DNA of 64,000 nucleotides, from NCBI GenBank assembly GCA_035560005.1, contig DATMAN010000093.1, forward strand, positions 59,787 to 123,786. Direction: 5' to 3'. The DNA is from Burkholderiales bacterium. GTDB lineage: Bacteria > Pseudomonadota > Gammaproteobacteria > Burkholderiales > Eutrophovitaceae. The notes beneath the pieces were generated by a model. The model did not search any database. It was not told the DNA's origin and saw nothing but the letters and a program-made list of their open reading frames with translations. Made by a program: the position numbers and the translations under genes. Positions 55,635 through 64,000 of the stretch are shown here, one piece after another (position 1 is the stretch's first letter; every line of letters starts with the position of its first letter).

Positions 55635-56588
55635 ATGGGGCTTGCGTTCGTATTTCCCGGTCAGGGCTCGCAATCGGTCGGGATGATGAAAGCCTACGAA
55701 GCCCTGCCTTCGGTAAGGGAGACGTTCGGGGAGGCTTCCGCGGCACTCGGAGCGGATCTCTGGAAACTCGTGGCGGAGGGGCCCGCCGACCAATTGAACC
55801 TTACCGTCAATACTCAACCGGTCATGCTCGTGGCTGGCGTGGCGCTGTATCGCGCGTGGCGGGCGGCAGGCGGACCCGTACCGTCGAGCTTAGCGGGACA
55901 CAGTCTTGGAGAGTACAGCGCGCTGGTCGTGGCTGGTGCCATCGACTTCGCTGAGGCAGTGCGACTGGTGCGCTTGCGCGCCGAGTACATGCAGGACGCG
56001 GTTCCGGCGGGGGTTGGCGCAATGGCGGCGATACTCGGTCTAGACGATGACCAGGTCCGGGCAGCCTGCGCTCAGGCAAGCCGCGATGGCGAAGCGGCAG
56101 AGGCGGCCAACTTCAACGCGCCCGGGCAGGTTGTGGTCGCAGGTAACAAACCGGCGGTGGAACGGGCGATCGAGGCTGCCAAGGGCAAAGGTGCAAAGCG
56201 GGCCATGCTGTTGCCCATGAGTGTGCCGTCGCATTGCTCGCTGATGAAACCCGCCGCCGAACGCCTGCAAGCGTGGCTTGCAAGTGTGGTCATCCGGCGA
56301 CCCTCGATTCCGGTCTATCAGAATGCCGACGTGGCGCCTGCCGCTTCGGAAGACGCCGTGAAGGCGGCGCTGGTGCGACAGCTTTGCCAGCCGGTGCGCT
56401 GGGTCGACACGATCAACACCCTGGTCGCGGGAGGCGCCGAGATCATCGTGGAATGCGGACCTGGAAAGGTGTTGACCGGGCTGAACAAGCGCATCGCGCC
56501 GGATGTGACCGCGCTGACGCTGGGCGATGCCGAGAGCTTCGAGGCCGCTTTGACGACCGTGAGGACGCGGCCAATACAGGGAGGATGA
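55635..56588 (+). CDS. fabD: Malonyl-CoA:ACP transacylase
   Basis: Acyltransferase of 317 residues that loads malonate on ACP. The nucleophile Ser90 is in GHSLGEYSA; the catalytic His is in VPSHCSLM near 200; the N-terminal FPGQGSQ and C-terminal ECGPGKVL are typical. ATG at 55635. It is 23 bases behind fabH; fabG overlaps or abuts its stop. Confidence 0.96.
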   Translation: MGLAFVFPGQGSQSVGMMKAYEALPSVRETFGEASAALGADLWKLVAEGPADQLNLTVNTQPVMLVAGVALYRAWRAAGGPVPSSLAGHSLGEYSALVVAGAIDFAEAVRLVRLRAEYMQDAVPAGVGAMAAILGLDDDQVRAACAQASRDGEAAEAANFNAPGQVVVAGNKPAVERAIEAAKGKGAKRAMLLPMSVPSHCSLMKPAAERLQAWLASVVIRRPSIPVYQNADVAPAASEDAVKAALVRQLCQPVRWVDTINTLVAGGAEIIVECGPGKVLTGLNKRIAPDVTALTLGDAESFEAALTTVRTRPIQGG

Positions 56589-56590
56589 AG

Positions 56591-57331
56591 ATGTTGCAGG
56601 GAAGGGTGGCGCTGGTCACGGGGGCGAGTCGCGGGATCGGAGCCGCGATCGGGCTCGCGCTGGGCCAAGCTGGCGCCAAGGTGCTCGGCACCGCAACGAC
56701 GGAAAGTGGCGCGCAGTCCATCTCGGGGCGGCTCGCCGATGCAGGCATCGAAGGCGGCGGTCTGGTGCTGAACGTGACCGACGCGACCTCCTGCGAGCAG
56801 GTCGTCGCGGAGGCGGAGAAGCGCTTTGGCGCAATCCATGTGCTGGTAAACAACGCGGGCGTCACGCGCGACAATCTGCTCATGCGAATGAAGGATGCCG
56901 AGTGGGATGAGATCATGGACGTGAACCTGAAGTCGGTCTACCGATTATCCAAGCTGGTCATTCGCTCTATGATCAAGGCCCGCTATGGCCGCATCGTCAA
57001 CCTGACGTCCGTCGTCGGCTTTACCGGCAACGCCGGACAGACCAACTATGCGGCGGCAAAGGCCGGCATCGTCGGCTTCAGCAAGGCTCTGGCGCGCGAA
57101 GTGGGCAGCCGAAACATCACGGTCAATTGCGTGGCCCCGGGATTCATTGACACCGACATGACGCGCACGCTGCCCGATGCTCAGAAGCAGGCTATGCTCG
57201 CAGGTGTTCCTCTCGGGCGCTTCGGCCTGCCCGAAGAGGTGGCTGCCGCCGTGGTGTTCCTCGCCTCCGACGGGGCTGGTTACGTGACTGGCAGTACGAT
57301 CCACGTCAACGGCGGCATGCTGATGGATTGA
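56591..57331 (+). CDS. fabG: 3-oxoacyl-ACP reductase
   Basis: NADPH-dependent short-chain dehydrogenase of 246 residues. TGASRGIG cofactor motif (near 11-18), NNAGVTRDN (near 87), catalytic Ser in LTSVVGF, and YAAAK (near 150) are seen. Two starts are possible: ATG 56585, which overlaps the fabD stop, and ATG 56591; the latter has the better spacing (GGGAGGATG) and gives MLQGRVALVTG. The frame upstream of 56585 belongs to fabD text. Confidence 0.96.
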   Translation: MLQGRVALVTGASRGIGAAIGLALGQAGAKVLGTATTESGAQSISGRLADAGIEGGGLVLNVTDATSCEQVVAEAEKRFGAIHVLVNNAGVTRDNLLMRMKDAEWDEIMDVNLKSVYRLSKLVIRSMIKARYGRIVNLTSVVGFTGNAGQTNYAAAKAGIVGFSKALAREVGSRNITVNCVAPGFIDTDMTRTLPDAQKQAMLAGVPLGRFGLPEEVAAAVVFLASDGAGYVTGSTIHVNGGMLMD

Positions 57332-57354
57332 CCGCCGTGCATTTCCAAGTTTGC

Positions 57355-57360
57355 TAGAAT
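57355..57360 (+). promoter_or_regulatory. Extended -10 promoter element before acpP
   Basis: TGC-TAGAAT: an extended -10 (TGN) followed by TAGAAT, 87 bases before the acpP ATG. No -35 at proper spacing (TTGACC is too far upstream, 21 bases). An own promoter would suit the high demand for ACP. Confidence 0.5.
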
Positions 57361-57446
57361 ACGCGCCGTCTTTCTCGGGACCGTCTGCCACGGCAGCGCC
57401 CTAGATCTGCACAGGCACACGCAAGCTCACAAAGAAGGGATACTGA

Positions 57447-57686
57447 ATGGAATCCATCGAACAACGCGTCAAGAAGATCGTCGCAGAGCAGCTCGGCGTG
57501 AACGAGGCCGACATCAAGAACGAGTCAACGTTCGTCGACGACTTGGGCGCCGATTCCCTTGATACCGTCGAACTGGTGATGGCGCTCGAGGAAGAGTTCG
57601 AGTGCGAGATTCCGGACGAGGAAGCTGAGAAGATTACCTCCGTTCAACAGGCGATCGACTACATCAAGGCCCACCTCAACACCTGA
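57447..57686 (+). CDS. acpP: Acyl carrier protein
   Basis: ACP of 79 residues; the phosphopantetheine serine is Ser37 in [12 protein letters not shown]. Acidic helices as usual. ATG at 57447 follows AAGAAGGGAT. Located between fabG and fabF as in most proteobacteria. Confidence 0.98.
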   Translation: MESIEQRVKKIVAEQLGVNEADIKNESTFVDDLGADSLDTVELVMALEEEFECEIPDEEAEKITSVQQAIDYIKAHLNT

Positions 57687-57719
57687 GGCCGTTTTTCATC
57701 TATCGCCACTGGAGCCCAG

Positions 57720-58958
57720 TTGTCCCGACGCCGAGTCGTCATCACCGGGCTGGGAATCGTCTGTCCGGTCGGTAACACGGTCAAAGAAGCCTGGTCCAAC
57801 ATCCTCGCGGGCAAGTCCGGTATCACGCGGATAACCCGTTTCGATGCCTCCCCCTTCGCGTCCCAGATTGCCGGCGAAGTGAAGGATTTCGACGTCTCGC
57901 AGTATCTGTCCCCGAAAGAGGCGAGGCGTTTCGACGTTTTCATCCACTACGGTATGGCGGCCGGCATTCAGGCGTTGAAGGACGCCGGCATAGAGCCCCA
58001 TCCGCCGCAGCCCGAGCGCATTGGCGTGAACATCGGTTCGGGCATCGGCGGCCTGCCGATGATCGAGGAGACGCACAGACTGTTTCTCGAGGTCGGTCCG
58101 CGCAAGATATCTCCGTTCTTCATTCCTGGTGCCATCATCAACATGGCGGCGGGAAACCTTTCCATCATGTACGGATTGAAGGGACCATGCCTGGCCATGG
58201 TGACGGCCTGCACCACCGCGACGCATTGCATCGGTGAATCCGCCCGGCTGATCGAGTACGGCGATGTGGACGTCATGCTCGCGGGCGGGTCGGAAGCGTC
58301 GGTGTGCGCTCTGGGGATCGGAGGCTTCTCGGCTTCTCGAGCGTTGTCCACGCGCAACGAGGATCCGGCTACCGCAAGCCGCCCCTGGGACGTAGACCGG
58401 GATGGTTTCGTCCTGGGAGAGGGTGCCGGCGTGGTTGTGCTCGAGGAGTACGAACACGCCAGGAGACGTGGTGCAAGGATCTACTGCGAGCTTGCCGGGT
58501 ACGGCATGAGTGCGGATGCTCACCATATCACCGCGCCATGCGAGGACGGCGAAGGTGCGGCCCGCTGCATGGTCAATGCACTCAGGAATGGGTCGATCAA
58601 TGCCGACGAGGTCGACTACATCAACGCGCACGGCACGTCCACCCCGCTGGGCGACATCGCTGAAACGGTGGCGATCAAAAGGGCCTTTGGCGATCACGCC
58701 AGGCGCATCGCAGTGAGTTCGACAAAGTCGAGCACGGGCCATCTGCTCGGGGCGGCCGGCGGGGTGGAAGCGGTGTTTTCGGCGCTCGCGGTCAAGGAAC
58801 AAATGGCTCCGCCGACCATCAATCTGTTCAAGCAGGACCCGCAGTGCGATCTGGACTTCGTGCCGAATGCGGCGCGCAAGATGAACATCCGGGTTGCGCT
58901 CTCCAATTCCTTCGGATTTGGCGGGACAAACGGAACGCTCGCGTTCCGCGCCATTTGA
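57720..58958 (+). CDS. fabF: 3-oxoacyl-ACP synthase II
   Basis: Elongating condensing enzyme of 412 residues. The Cys-His-His triad is present: Cys164 in TACTTATH, His in INAHGTSTPLGD near 303, His in SSTKSSTGHLLGAAGG near 340. GFGGTNGTL ends the protein. Start TTG at 57720 gives SRRRVVITGLG, the only position that keeps the conserved N-terminus. It is 33 bases after acpP. Confidence 0.96.
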   Translation: MSRRRVVITGLGIVCPVGNTVKEAWSNILAGKSGITRITRFDASPFASQIAGEVKDFDVSQYLSPKEARRFDVFIHYGMAAGIQALKDAGIEPHPPQPERIGVNIGSGIGGLPMIEETHRLFLEVGPRKISPFFIPGAIINMAAGNLSIMYGLKGPCLAMVTACTTATHCIGESARLIEYGDVDVMLAGGSEASVCALGIGGFSASRALSTRNEDPATASRPWDVDRDGFVLGEGAGVVVLEEYEHARRRGARIYCELAGYGMSADAHHITAPCEDGEGAARCMVNALRNGSINADEVDYINAHGTSTPLGDIAETVAIKRAFGDHARRIAVSSTKSSTGHLLGAAGGVEAVFSALAVKEQMAPPTINLFKQDPQCDLDFVPNAARKMNIRVALSNSFGFGGTNGTLAFRAI

Positions 58959-59017
58959 ACGAGGCGCGCTAGTCGCCGCCGCGCCTCGGGCAATCGCGCC
59001 GAATCGAGCTTGCTCGC

Positions 59018-60076
59018 ATGGGGCTTTTCAAGCGCGCTCGCGATCGAAGGTGGTTTTCCTCCGAGGCTGAACGTCGCCGCGGCAACCGTCTTCTGCGCGC
59101 AAGCCTCCTGCTGGCATTGGCGGTGGCCATCGCGGGTGGCGCGTGGCTCTACCGCTATGCGACTACTCCAGTCATGCCACCAGAGGCGTCGCGCCAGTTC
59201 CACATCAATCAAGGCCAGGGTCTGCGCCAGGTCGCCCGCAGTCTCGAGAGCAAGAAGATCATTTCCAGCGCGGACGCCTTCGTCTTGCTGGCGCGCCTGC
59301 TCGGCAAGGCCGAGGACGTCAAGGCTGGAACCTATGAAGTCGCGGATGCGGTTACGCCCCTGACCCTGCTCAACAAGCTGGCGCGCGGCGAGTTCGCGAG
59401 AGGGCAGATCACGTTCGTTGAAGGGTGGACATTCAGGCACGTTCGCGCCGCGCTGGACAGCCATCCGGGCTTGCGGCACGACACGCAGACGCTGACCCCG
59501 GAGCAGATCCTGAGCAAACTCGACGTTCCGGAAAGGCATCCCGAAGGGTTGTTCTTCCCCGACACGTATTTCTTCTCATCTGGTACCAGCGACCTCCTCA
59601 TCCTTCGGCAGGCCTATCTGAAGATGCGGCAGGTACTGTCCGAACTCTGGCCGCAGCGCGCCAAGGGCCTACCGCTATTTTCGCCGTACGAAGCGCTGAT
59701 TCTGGCGTCCATCGTGGAAAAGGAAACCGGGGTGGAGGAAGAGCGCGAGATGGTCGCCGCGGTGTTCGTGAACCGCCTGAAACGCGGCATGCGCCTGCAG
59801 GCCGATCCCACGGTGATCTACGGGCTGGGAGAGGATTTCGACGGCAATCTGCGCCGTCGCGACCTGCTCATGGATCAGCCGTACAACACCTACACGCGCA
59901 GCGGCTTGCCGCCGACTCCGGTAGCCATGCCCGGAGAACGCGCGTTGCGCGCGACGCTCAATCCGGCGAAAAGCGCTGCCTTGTATTTCGTGGCGCGCGG
60001 CGACGGGAGCCACGTGTTTTCCAGCTCCTTGAGCGAGCATAACCGAGCCGTTCAGAAGTTTCAGAAAGCCCCGTGA
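59018..60076 (+). CDS. mltG: Endolytic murein transglycosylase MltG
   Basis: Inner-membrane enzyme of 352 residues that cleaves nascent glycan strands and so may end their synthesis. A membrane segment ([21 protein letters not shown]) is followed by a LysM-like part and the YceG domain with the catalytic Glu in SIVEKET near 233; [11 protein letters not shown] and [14 protein letters not shown] are typical. In Escherichia coli pabC lies between fabF and this gene; it is absent here. The stop overlaps the tmk GTG start. Confidence 0.95.
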   Translation: MGLFKRARDRRWFSSEAERRRGNRLLRASLLLALAVAIAGGAWLYRYATTPVMPPEASRQFHINQGQGLRQVARSLESKKIISSADAFVLLARLLGKAEDVKAGTYEVADAVTPLTLLNKLARGEFARGQITFVEGWTFRHVRAALDSHPGLRHDTQTLTPEQILSKLDVPERHPEGLFFPDTYFFSSGTSDLLILRQAYLKMRQVLSELWPQRAKGLPLFSPYEALILASIVEKETGVEEEREMVAAVFVNRLKRGMRLQADPTVIYGLGEDFDGNLRRRDLLMDQPYNTYTRSGLPPTPVAMPGERALRATLNPAKSAALYFVARGDGSHVFSSSLSEHNRAVQKFQKAP

Positions 60077-60696
60077 CCGGCGGACGATTCATCACCTTCG
60101 AAGGGGTCGACGGCGCGGGCAAGAGCACCCACTTGGCCTGGTCGGCGGAATGGTTCCGTGGACGCGGTTACATCATCACGGTGACCAGAGAGCCGGGGGG
60201 CACGCCGCTGGGAGAGAAGCTGCGCAACCTCCTGCTGCACGGGGAGCCGATGCTTCAGCCGGAAACGGAAGCCTTGCTCATGTTTGCCGCGCGAAAAGAG
60301 CATCTTGAGCGCGTCATCCGCCCCGCACTGGACCGCGGAGAAATCGTCCTGTGCGACCGCTTCACGGATGCAAGTTTCGCCTATCAGGGAGGAGGGCGCG
60401 GCGTGCCGTTCGATCGACTACGAGAGCTGGAGGAGTGGATCCAGGCCGGATTCCAGCCTCATCTGACGCTGTATTTCGACCTTCCGGTGGAAGCAGCCCG
60501 CGCCCGGATCGCTGGCCTGAAGACGCTTGACCGTTTCGAACGGGAGGATCCACGCTTTTTCGAGCGCGTCCGCGCAGCCTATCTGCGCCGCGTGAAGGAG
60601 GCGCCGAACCGGATCGTAGTGATCGACGCAGGGCAGAGCATCGCAGCAGTCCAGGCAGAGCTCGAGCGGCAATTGCTTCGCCTATGTCAGCCCTAG
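60073..60696 (+). CDS. tmk: Thymidylate kinase
   Basis: dTMP kinase of 207 residues. P-loop [12 protein letters not shown] (near 8-19), the [11 protein letters not shown] motif (near 40-50) and [16 protein letters not shown] (near 95-110) are present. GTG at 60073 overlaps the mltG stop (GTGA). It overlaps holB by 13 bases. Confidence 0.96.
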   Translation: MTGGRFITFEGVDGAGKSTHLAWSAEWFRGRGYIITVTREPGGTPLGEKLRNLLLHGEPMLQPETEALLMFAARKEHLERVIRPALDRGEIVLCDRFTDASFAYQGGGRGVPFDRLRELEEWIQAGFQPHLTLYFDLPVEAARARIAGLKTLDRFEREDPRFFERVRAAYLRRVKEAPNRIVVIDAGQSIAAVQAELERQLLRLCQP

Positions 60697-61676
60697 ATCT
60701 TCCCTGGTTAGCCGCTGCGCTCGCCCGGCTGCCACCCGTCGTGCCCGCCGCCTTGCTGCTGCATGGCCAGCGGGGAATGGGGAAGAACCTGCTGGCGCGC
60801 AGCTTGGCAAGATCGATTCTGTGCGAGGCTCCACGCGGCATGGGGCGCGCGTGCGGTAACTGTTCGGCCTGCCGGCTCATGGATGCGGGCACCCACCCAG
60901 ACTATCGCGAACTGCTGCCCGGCGCGGAGGACAGTGCGCTCCGGGAAGGGGGAGAGATTGCGCCAGCAAGGAAGCCGGGCGTTCAGATCCCGGTATCCGC
61001 CGTGCGAGAGTTGGCTGACTTGTCCGTGATGAGCTCGCATCGCGGACGCGGGCGAGTCGCGCTGATCTCTCCTGCCGAGTCGCTGCACTCAAGCGCGGCC
61101 AACGCGCTGCTGAAAATCCTGGAGGAGCCTCCCCCGGGAATGCACTTTCTTCTCGTGAGTCACGAGCCGCAGCGGCTCCTGCCGACCGTGATCAGTCGTT
61201 GCTTTCGGCTACCGGTCGCAAGGCCAGCCCCGGAAGTGGCCGTGCGGCATCTCGCAACTGCCGATCGGGCGCGCGCCGAACTGGCTCTCGCGTTGAGTGG
61301 CTACGCGCCGATCGCTGCGGGCGATCTGATCGCAGACCAGGAGTTCTGGACGCTGCGGGCCGAGTTCTTCAGCGAATTCTGGCGTAGGGGGTCGGATCCC
61401 CTGGAGCTCGCGTCGCGCGCCGAGGCCTTCGACCCTGCGATGCTCGCACGACTTCTACTCATGGCTTGTCACGATCTGCTGGCTGGCAAGCACGAATTGC
61501 CGGCCCGCTACCATTTGGATTACCAAGGAGAGATCCGGGCCAGAGGCGCGGTACTTTCCGCGGCCTCGATTGCCGGCTGGGTCGATCGCATCCTGCAATA
61601 TGCGCGTTCGGCCTATCATCCGCTCAACCGCCGTCTGGCGCTCGAAGCACTGTTTGCCGCGCTCCCCGAAACCTGA
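60684..61676 (+). CDS. holB: DNA polymerase III subunit delta'
   Basis: Clamp-loader subunit of 330 residues. P-loop-like [11 protein letters not shown] is near 28-38; a zinc site CGNCSACR near 57-64 and [11 protein letters not shown] near 142-152 are typical, as is SRCFRL (sensor). Start ATG at 60684 lies inside tmk. pilZ follows after 9 bases, the usual order. Confidence 0.94.
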   Translation: MSALDLPWLAAALARLPPVVPAALLLHGQRGMGKNLLARSLARSILCEAPRGMGRACGNCSACRLMDAGTHPDYRELLPGAEDSALREGGEIAPARKPGVQIPVSAVRELADLSVMSSHRGRGRVALISPAESLHSSAANALLKILEEPPPGMHFLLVSHEPQRLLPTVISRCFRLPVARPAPEVAVRHLATADRARAELALALSGYAPIAAGDLIADQEFWTLRAEFFSEFWRRGSDPLELASRAEAFDPAMLARLLLMACHDLLAGKHELPARYHLDYQGEIRARGAVLSAASIAGWVDRILQYARSAYHPLNRRLALEALFAALPET

Positions 61677-61685
61677 GGAGAACCC

Positions 61686-62057
61686 ATGTCGGAGAACGAT
61701 CGCCTCGCGTCCGTACCCGCGCGCCCCGGTGCCTTGGCTCTGAACATCCGCGAGCAGGCCATCCTGTATGCGGCCTACATGCCCTTTGTCAAGGGAGGCG
61801 GCATCTTCATACCCACCACCAAACCCTATCGCCTGGGCGTTGAGATCTTCATGCTCATCGGCTTACTTGGTGATCCGAACAAGATCCCGGTTGCGGGCAA
61901 AGTGGTCTGGATTACCCCGGCTGGCAGCCAAGGCGGCCGAGCGCAGGGCGTCGGGGTCCAGTTCCAGGCCGATGAGAGTGGATCCGCTGCCCGCGCCCGG
62001 ATCGAGGGCTTGCTGGCTGGCCAGCTGGCGCTGAATCGTCCTACTCATACCATGTAG
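61686..62057 (+). CDS. pilZ: Type IV pilus biogenesis protein PilZ
   Basis: Single PilZ-domain protein of 123 residues downstream of holB, as in pseudomonads and betaproteobacteria. The text LYAAYMPFVKGGGIFIPTTKPY and VAGKVVWITPAG, QGVGVQF matches the pilus PilZ group. The c-di-GMP-binding RxxxR motif is missing, as is normal for this group, so it probably acts by protein contact with pilus factors (PilB/FimX in other species). pilU is 37 kb away in the same window. Confidence 0.9.
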   Translation: MSENDRLASVPARPGALALNIREQAILYAAYMPFVKGGGIFIPTTKPYRLGVEIFMLIGLLGDPNKIPVAGKVVWITPAGSQGGRAQGVGVQFQADESGSAARARIEGLLAGQLALNRPTHTM

Positions 62058-62093
62058 AGATGAGCTCAGGTTCAGCTCTCAAGTATGTGATCG

Positions 62094-62870
62094 ATGGTGC
62101 TTGCTGATTCGCATTGCCATCTCAGCTTCCCCGAACTGGCAGGAGCGCTTGATGCCGTGGTCGGACGCATGAAGGAGGCGGAGGTCGCCTATGCGCTTTG
62201 TGTATCGGTAGATCTTGAGACATTTTCAGAAGTCCATAGGATAGTATCCAGTTTTAAAAACATTTTTGCCTCAGCAGGAGAGCATCCGACTCATGCTCCT
62301 GGCGCCACAACAGACGAGGATGCGCTGATTCGTGCCGCCAGCGCACCTGGAGTCGTTGCGGTCGGCGAAACCGGGCTTGACTACTATCGCTCCGAAGGCG
62401 ATCTCGAGTGGCAGAGAAAGCGTTTCCGAGACCATATTCGCGTTGCCAGAAAGCTCGGAAAACCCCTGATTGTTCACACCCGTCAAGCAGCCCTAGACAC
62501 CCTGCGCCTGCTTGACGAGGAAGGTGCCGCGGAGGTTGGGGGGGTCATGCACTGCTTCACCGACTCTTGGGCAGTTGCAGAGGCTGCCCTAGGGCTCGGG
62601 TTCTACATCTCCTTCTCGGGCATCATTACTTTCAAGAATGCGGATGCGCTTCGCGAGGTGGCCAAGAAGGTTCCAATGGATCGACTTCTGATCGAGACCG
62701 ACGCGCCGTATCTGGCGCCTGTGCCACTTCGTGGAAAGCGCAACGAGCCAGCCTACGTGCGCTACGTGGCAGAGCAAGTCGCGGCGCTCCGGGGCGTGCC
62801 TCTCGAAGCCTTGGCCGCAGCGACCACCGAAAATTTCTTTCGCCTGTTCAAAGAGGCGCGGCGCGAATAA
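62094..62870 (+). CDS. tatD: TatD-family metal-dependent DNase
   Basis: Metal hydrolase of 258 residues. Metal ligands: DSHCHL (near 5-10), GETGLDYY (Glu near 92), VHTRQA and MHCFTD (His) and the final Asp in IETDAPYLAP near 203. It follows holB-pilZ as is common (YcfH position). Bases 62218-62285 are strikingly AT-rich relative to the gene, and use codons rare elsewhere in this window. Confidence 0.94.
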   Translation: MVLADSHCHLSFPELAGALDAVVGRMKEAEVAYALCVSVDLETFSEVHRIVSSFKNIFASAGEHPTHAPGATTDEDALIRAASAPGVVAVGETGLDYYRSEGDLEWQRKRFRDHIRVARKLGKPLIVHTRQAALDTLRLLDEEGAAEVGGVMHCFTDSWAVAEAALGLGFYISFSGIITFKNADALREVAKKVPMDRLLIETDAPYLAPVPLRGKRNEPAYVRYVAEQVAALRGVPLEALAAATTENFFRLFKEARRE

Positions 62871-62925
62871 CGCTACTGCGTATAATGATTATTATGTCAA
62901 GTTATATTCGGTCGCGATCCCGCTT

Positions 62926-63735
62926 TCACTTTCGTCCAGAAAAACCTTCTTGTCGTAGGCGCTCGCAGCAGACCATGGCCACGGCAGCGGCGACATTGAG
63001 CGACTCAACCCATTCGCTGATCGGGATTCGAATGGTGGCGTCCGCCTGATTTAGGAGGTCCTTGTCAAGCCCCTGCCCCTCGGCGCCGAAGAGCACTGCA
63101 CAGGAACCTGTCAAGTCGACATCAAAGAGCGGTGGACCGGAACGCGGCGCGGTCGCGTACACCTTTCCCGGGAAACCTTCCAGGAGCTTCCACAGGTCGG
63201 CACGGTCGACGATCGGCAGGACGAAATGGGCGCCCATGCCGCCACGCAGGCACTTGGGCGACCAAGGATCGGCACACGCGGGACAGAGCGCCGCCGCAGC
63301 CGCACGGATCGCGGCAGCCGTGCGCAGGATCGAACCAAGATTGCCGGGGTCTTGCACCCCTTGCAAGAGAACCCAGAAGCCTTCCAGCTTTGGCTTGCGC
63401 TCGACTCTGGGAATGTCGACAACGGCAAGAACTCCGGTGGGGGTTTGAACGGGCGCGAGCGCCTCGAACAGGGAATCCGGGAGCGTCACCAGCCTGCCGG
63501 GTTCGAAGCTCGAGAGCAGATCCGCGACCTCGGCAGATTTGCTTGCTGTGTCGCTCAAGATGAGCGTGGCGCTTTGCAGGCCGAGGCGACGGGCGTAAGC
63601 CTGAACGAGGTGGGCGCCATCGAGCAAGGTCTTGCCCAGGCGGCGGCGATCGCGCGCAGACGCGGCCAGACGTCGCACGAGCTTCAGCAAGGGATTGCGT
63701 GCGGAGGTAATTCGTTCCAAGGAGTGCGCGCCCAC
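62926..63735 (-). CDS. TrmH/SpoU-family RNA 2'-O-methyltransferase
   Basis: SPOUT methyltransferase of 269 residues. Motif 1 is QDPGNLGSILRTA, motif 2 is VLFGAEGQGL and motif 3 is IPISEWVESLNVAAAVAM, giving the knotted SAM site. The N-terminal part (ITSARNPLLKLVRRL) resembles the substrate-binding domain of 23S rRNA methylases such as RlmB-like paralogues. The frame continues upstream through two tRNA genes; the first usable start after tRNA-Leu is GTG 63735, with TTG 63720 as alternative. No ribosome site is evident. RNA target unknown. Confidence 0.85.
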   Translation of the reverse strand: MGAHSLERITSARNPLLKLVRRLAASARDRRRLGKTLLDGAHLVQAYARRLGLQSATLILSDTASKSAEVADLLSSFEPGRLVTLPDSLFEALAPVQTPTGVLAVVDIPRVERKPKLEGFWVLLQGVQDPGNLGSILRTAAAIRAAAAALCPACADPWSPKCLRGGMGAHFVLPIVDRADLWKLLEGFPGKVYATAPRSGPPLFDVDLTGSCAVLFGAEGQGLDKDLLNQADATIRIPISEWVESLNVAAAVAMVCCERLRQEGFSGRK

Positions 63736-63761
63736 GGGGCTCGTGCTCGCTGTACTCCAGT

Positions 63762-63846
63762 TGGTGCCCGGGGCGGGAGTCGAACCCGCACGCCCTGCGG
63801 CCCGGGATTTTAAGTCCCGTGCGTCTACCAGTTTCGCCACCCGGGC
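63762..63846 (-). tRNA. tRNA-Leu (anticodon TAA)
   Basis: Class II tRNA, 85 bases with encoded CCA (63762-63764). Acceptor GCCCGGG (63840-63846) pairs with CCCGGGC; discriminator A; anticodon loop CT-TAA-AA; extra arm present. It lies 47 bases after tRNA-Cys and 26 bases before the methyltransferase start. Confidence 0.97.
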
Positions 63847-63893
63847 CCGCCGGAGACTTGCTGCCAGCATAGCGCGAAGCCGCGAGGAGAAGT

Positions 63894-63967
63894 TGGAGGC
63901 GGGGGTCGGAATCGAACCGGCGTCCACGGCTTTGCAGGCCGCTGCATGACCACTCTGCCACCCCGCC
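63894..63967 (-). tRNA. tRNA-Cys (anticodon GCA)
   Basis: 74 bases with encoded CCA (63894-63896). Acceptor GGCGGGG (63961-63967) pairs with CCCCGCC, discriminator U; anticodon loop CT-GCA-AA. First gene of a tRNA-Cys / tRNA-Leu / methyltransferase unit. Confidence 0.97.
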
Positions 63968-64000
63968 GGATGAAACACGAAGGGAAGGCGCTCAGGCCTT

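Noticed and set aside
62881..62886. Perfect TATAAT between tatD and the methyltransferase
   Set aside because: It lies between convergent genes with no -35 and nothing to transcribe; probably a chance match in a short AT-rich spacer.

Overview
This window is a GC-rich, densely packed piece of a betaproteobacterial chromosome. The class assignment rests on gene order and family type: sucA-sucB-lpdA-zapE, ffs-dnaX-ybaB-recR, dapC-dapD-pilU-dapE-prmB, smc-zipA-ligA, uvrB followed by a low-molecular-weight phosphatase, rne divergent from rluC, and maf divergent from yceD-rpmF-plsX-fabHDG-acpP-fabF-mltG-tmk-holB-pilZ-tatD. I cannot name the genus. The organism makes type IV pili (pilU, pilZ), uses a class I iron-sulfur fumarase, makes lysine by the succinylase route, and can activate both acetate and propionate.

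Layout. 1-8.2 kb: the 2-oxoglutarate dehydrogenase genes (sucA is cut by the window edge), zapE, acrylyl-CoA reductase acuI and propionyl-CoA synthetase prpE, all on the plus strand. 8.2-11.6 kb: the only accessory-looking stretch. It holds three small minus-strand genes (a periplasmic cupin, a PagP-like outer-membrane barrel with no visible signal peptide, and a secreted protein of unknown function), tRNA-Ser(GGA), an exact 40-bp copy of the 5' half of that tRNA, and a small Cys-motif protein with a hairpin leader. 11.6-15.3 kb: acsA and fumA, divergent. 15.4-21 kb: a di-heme cytochrome-like protein, the 4.5S RNA, a PagL-type lipid A deacylase whose start is unclear, dnaX, ybaB, recR, rluB. 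21-27 kb (minus strand): prmB, dapE, pilU, dapD, dapC, queF. 27-36.4 kb (plus): smc, zipA, ligA, galU, hpt, an MTA/MTI-type phosphorylase, def. 36.5-40.2 kb (minus): glnD, map, tRNA-Asn. 40.2-48.2 kb: an AsmA-like protein, an aspartate/aromatic aminotransferase, uvrB, a tyrosine phosphatase, rne. 48.5-51.4 kb: rluC, a HAD phosphatase, a small Rieske protein and an S49 peptidase, translationally overlapped. 51.4-52.8 kb (minus): a tetrapyrrole-methylase-family methyltransferase and maf. 52.8-62.9 kb: the large-subunit/phospholipid/fatty-acid cluster and its downstream genes. 62.9-64 kb (minus): tRNA-Cys, tRNA-Leu and a SpoU-family RNA methyltransferase.

Most of the window is ordinary housekeeping. 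The observations most worth checking are the half-tRNA-Ser duplication joined to a stem-loop and a promoter-like box; the PagL gene that emerges from the 3' end of ffs without a conventional start codon; the PagP-like gene next to the tRNA; the consensus promoter that would give yceD an almost leaderless mRNA; and a promoter-plus-terminator unit with no gene between queF and smc. I did not find a CRISPR array, a defence system, an insertion sequence or a prophage.
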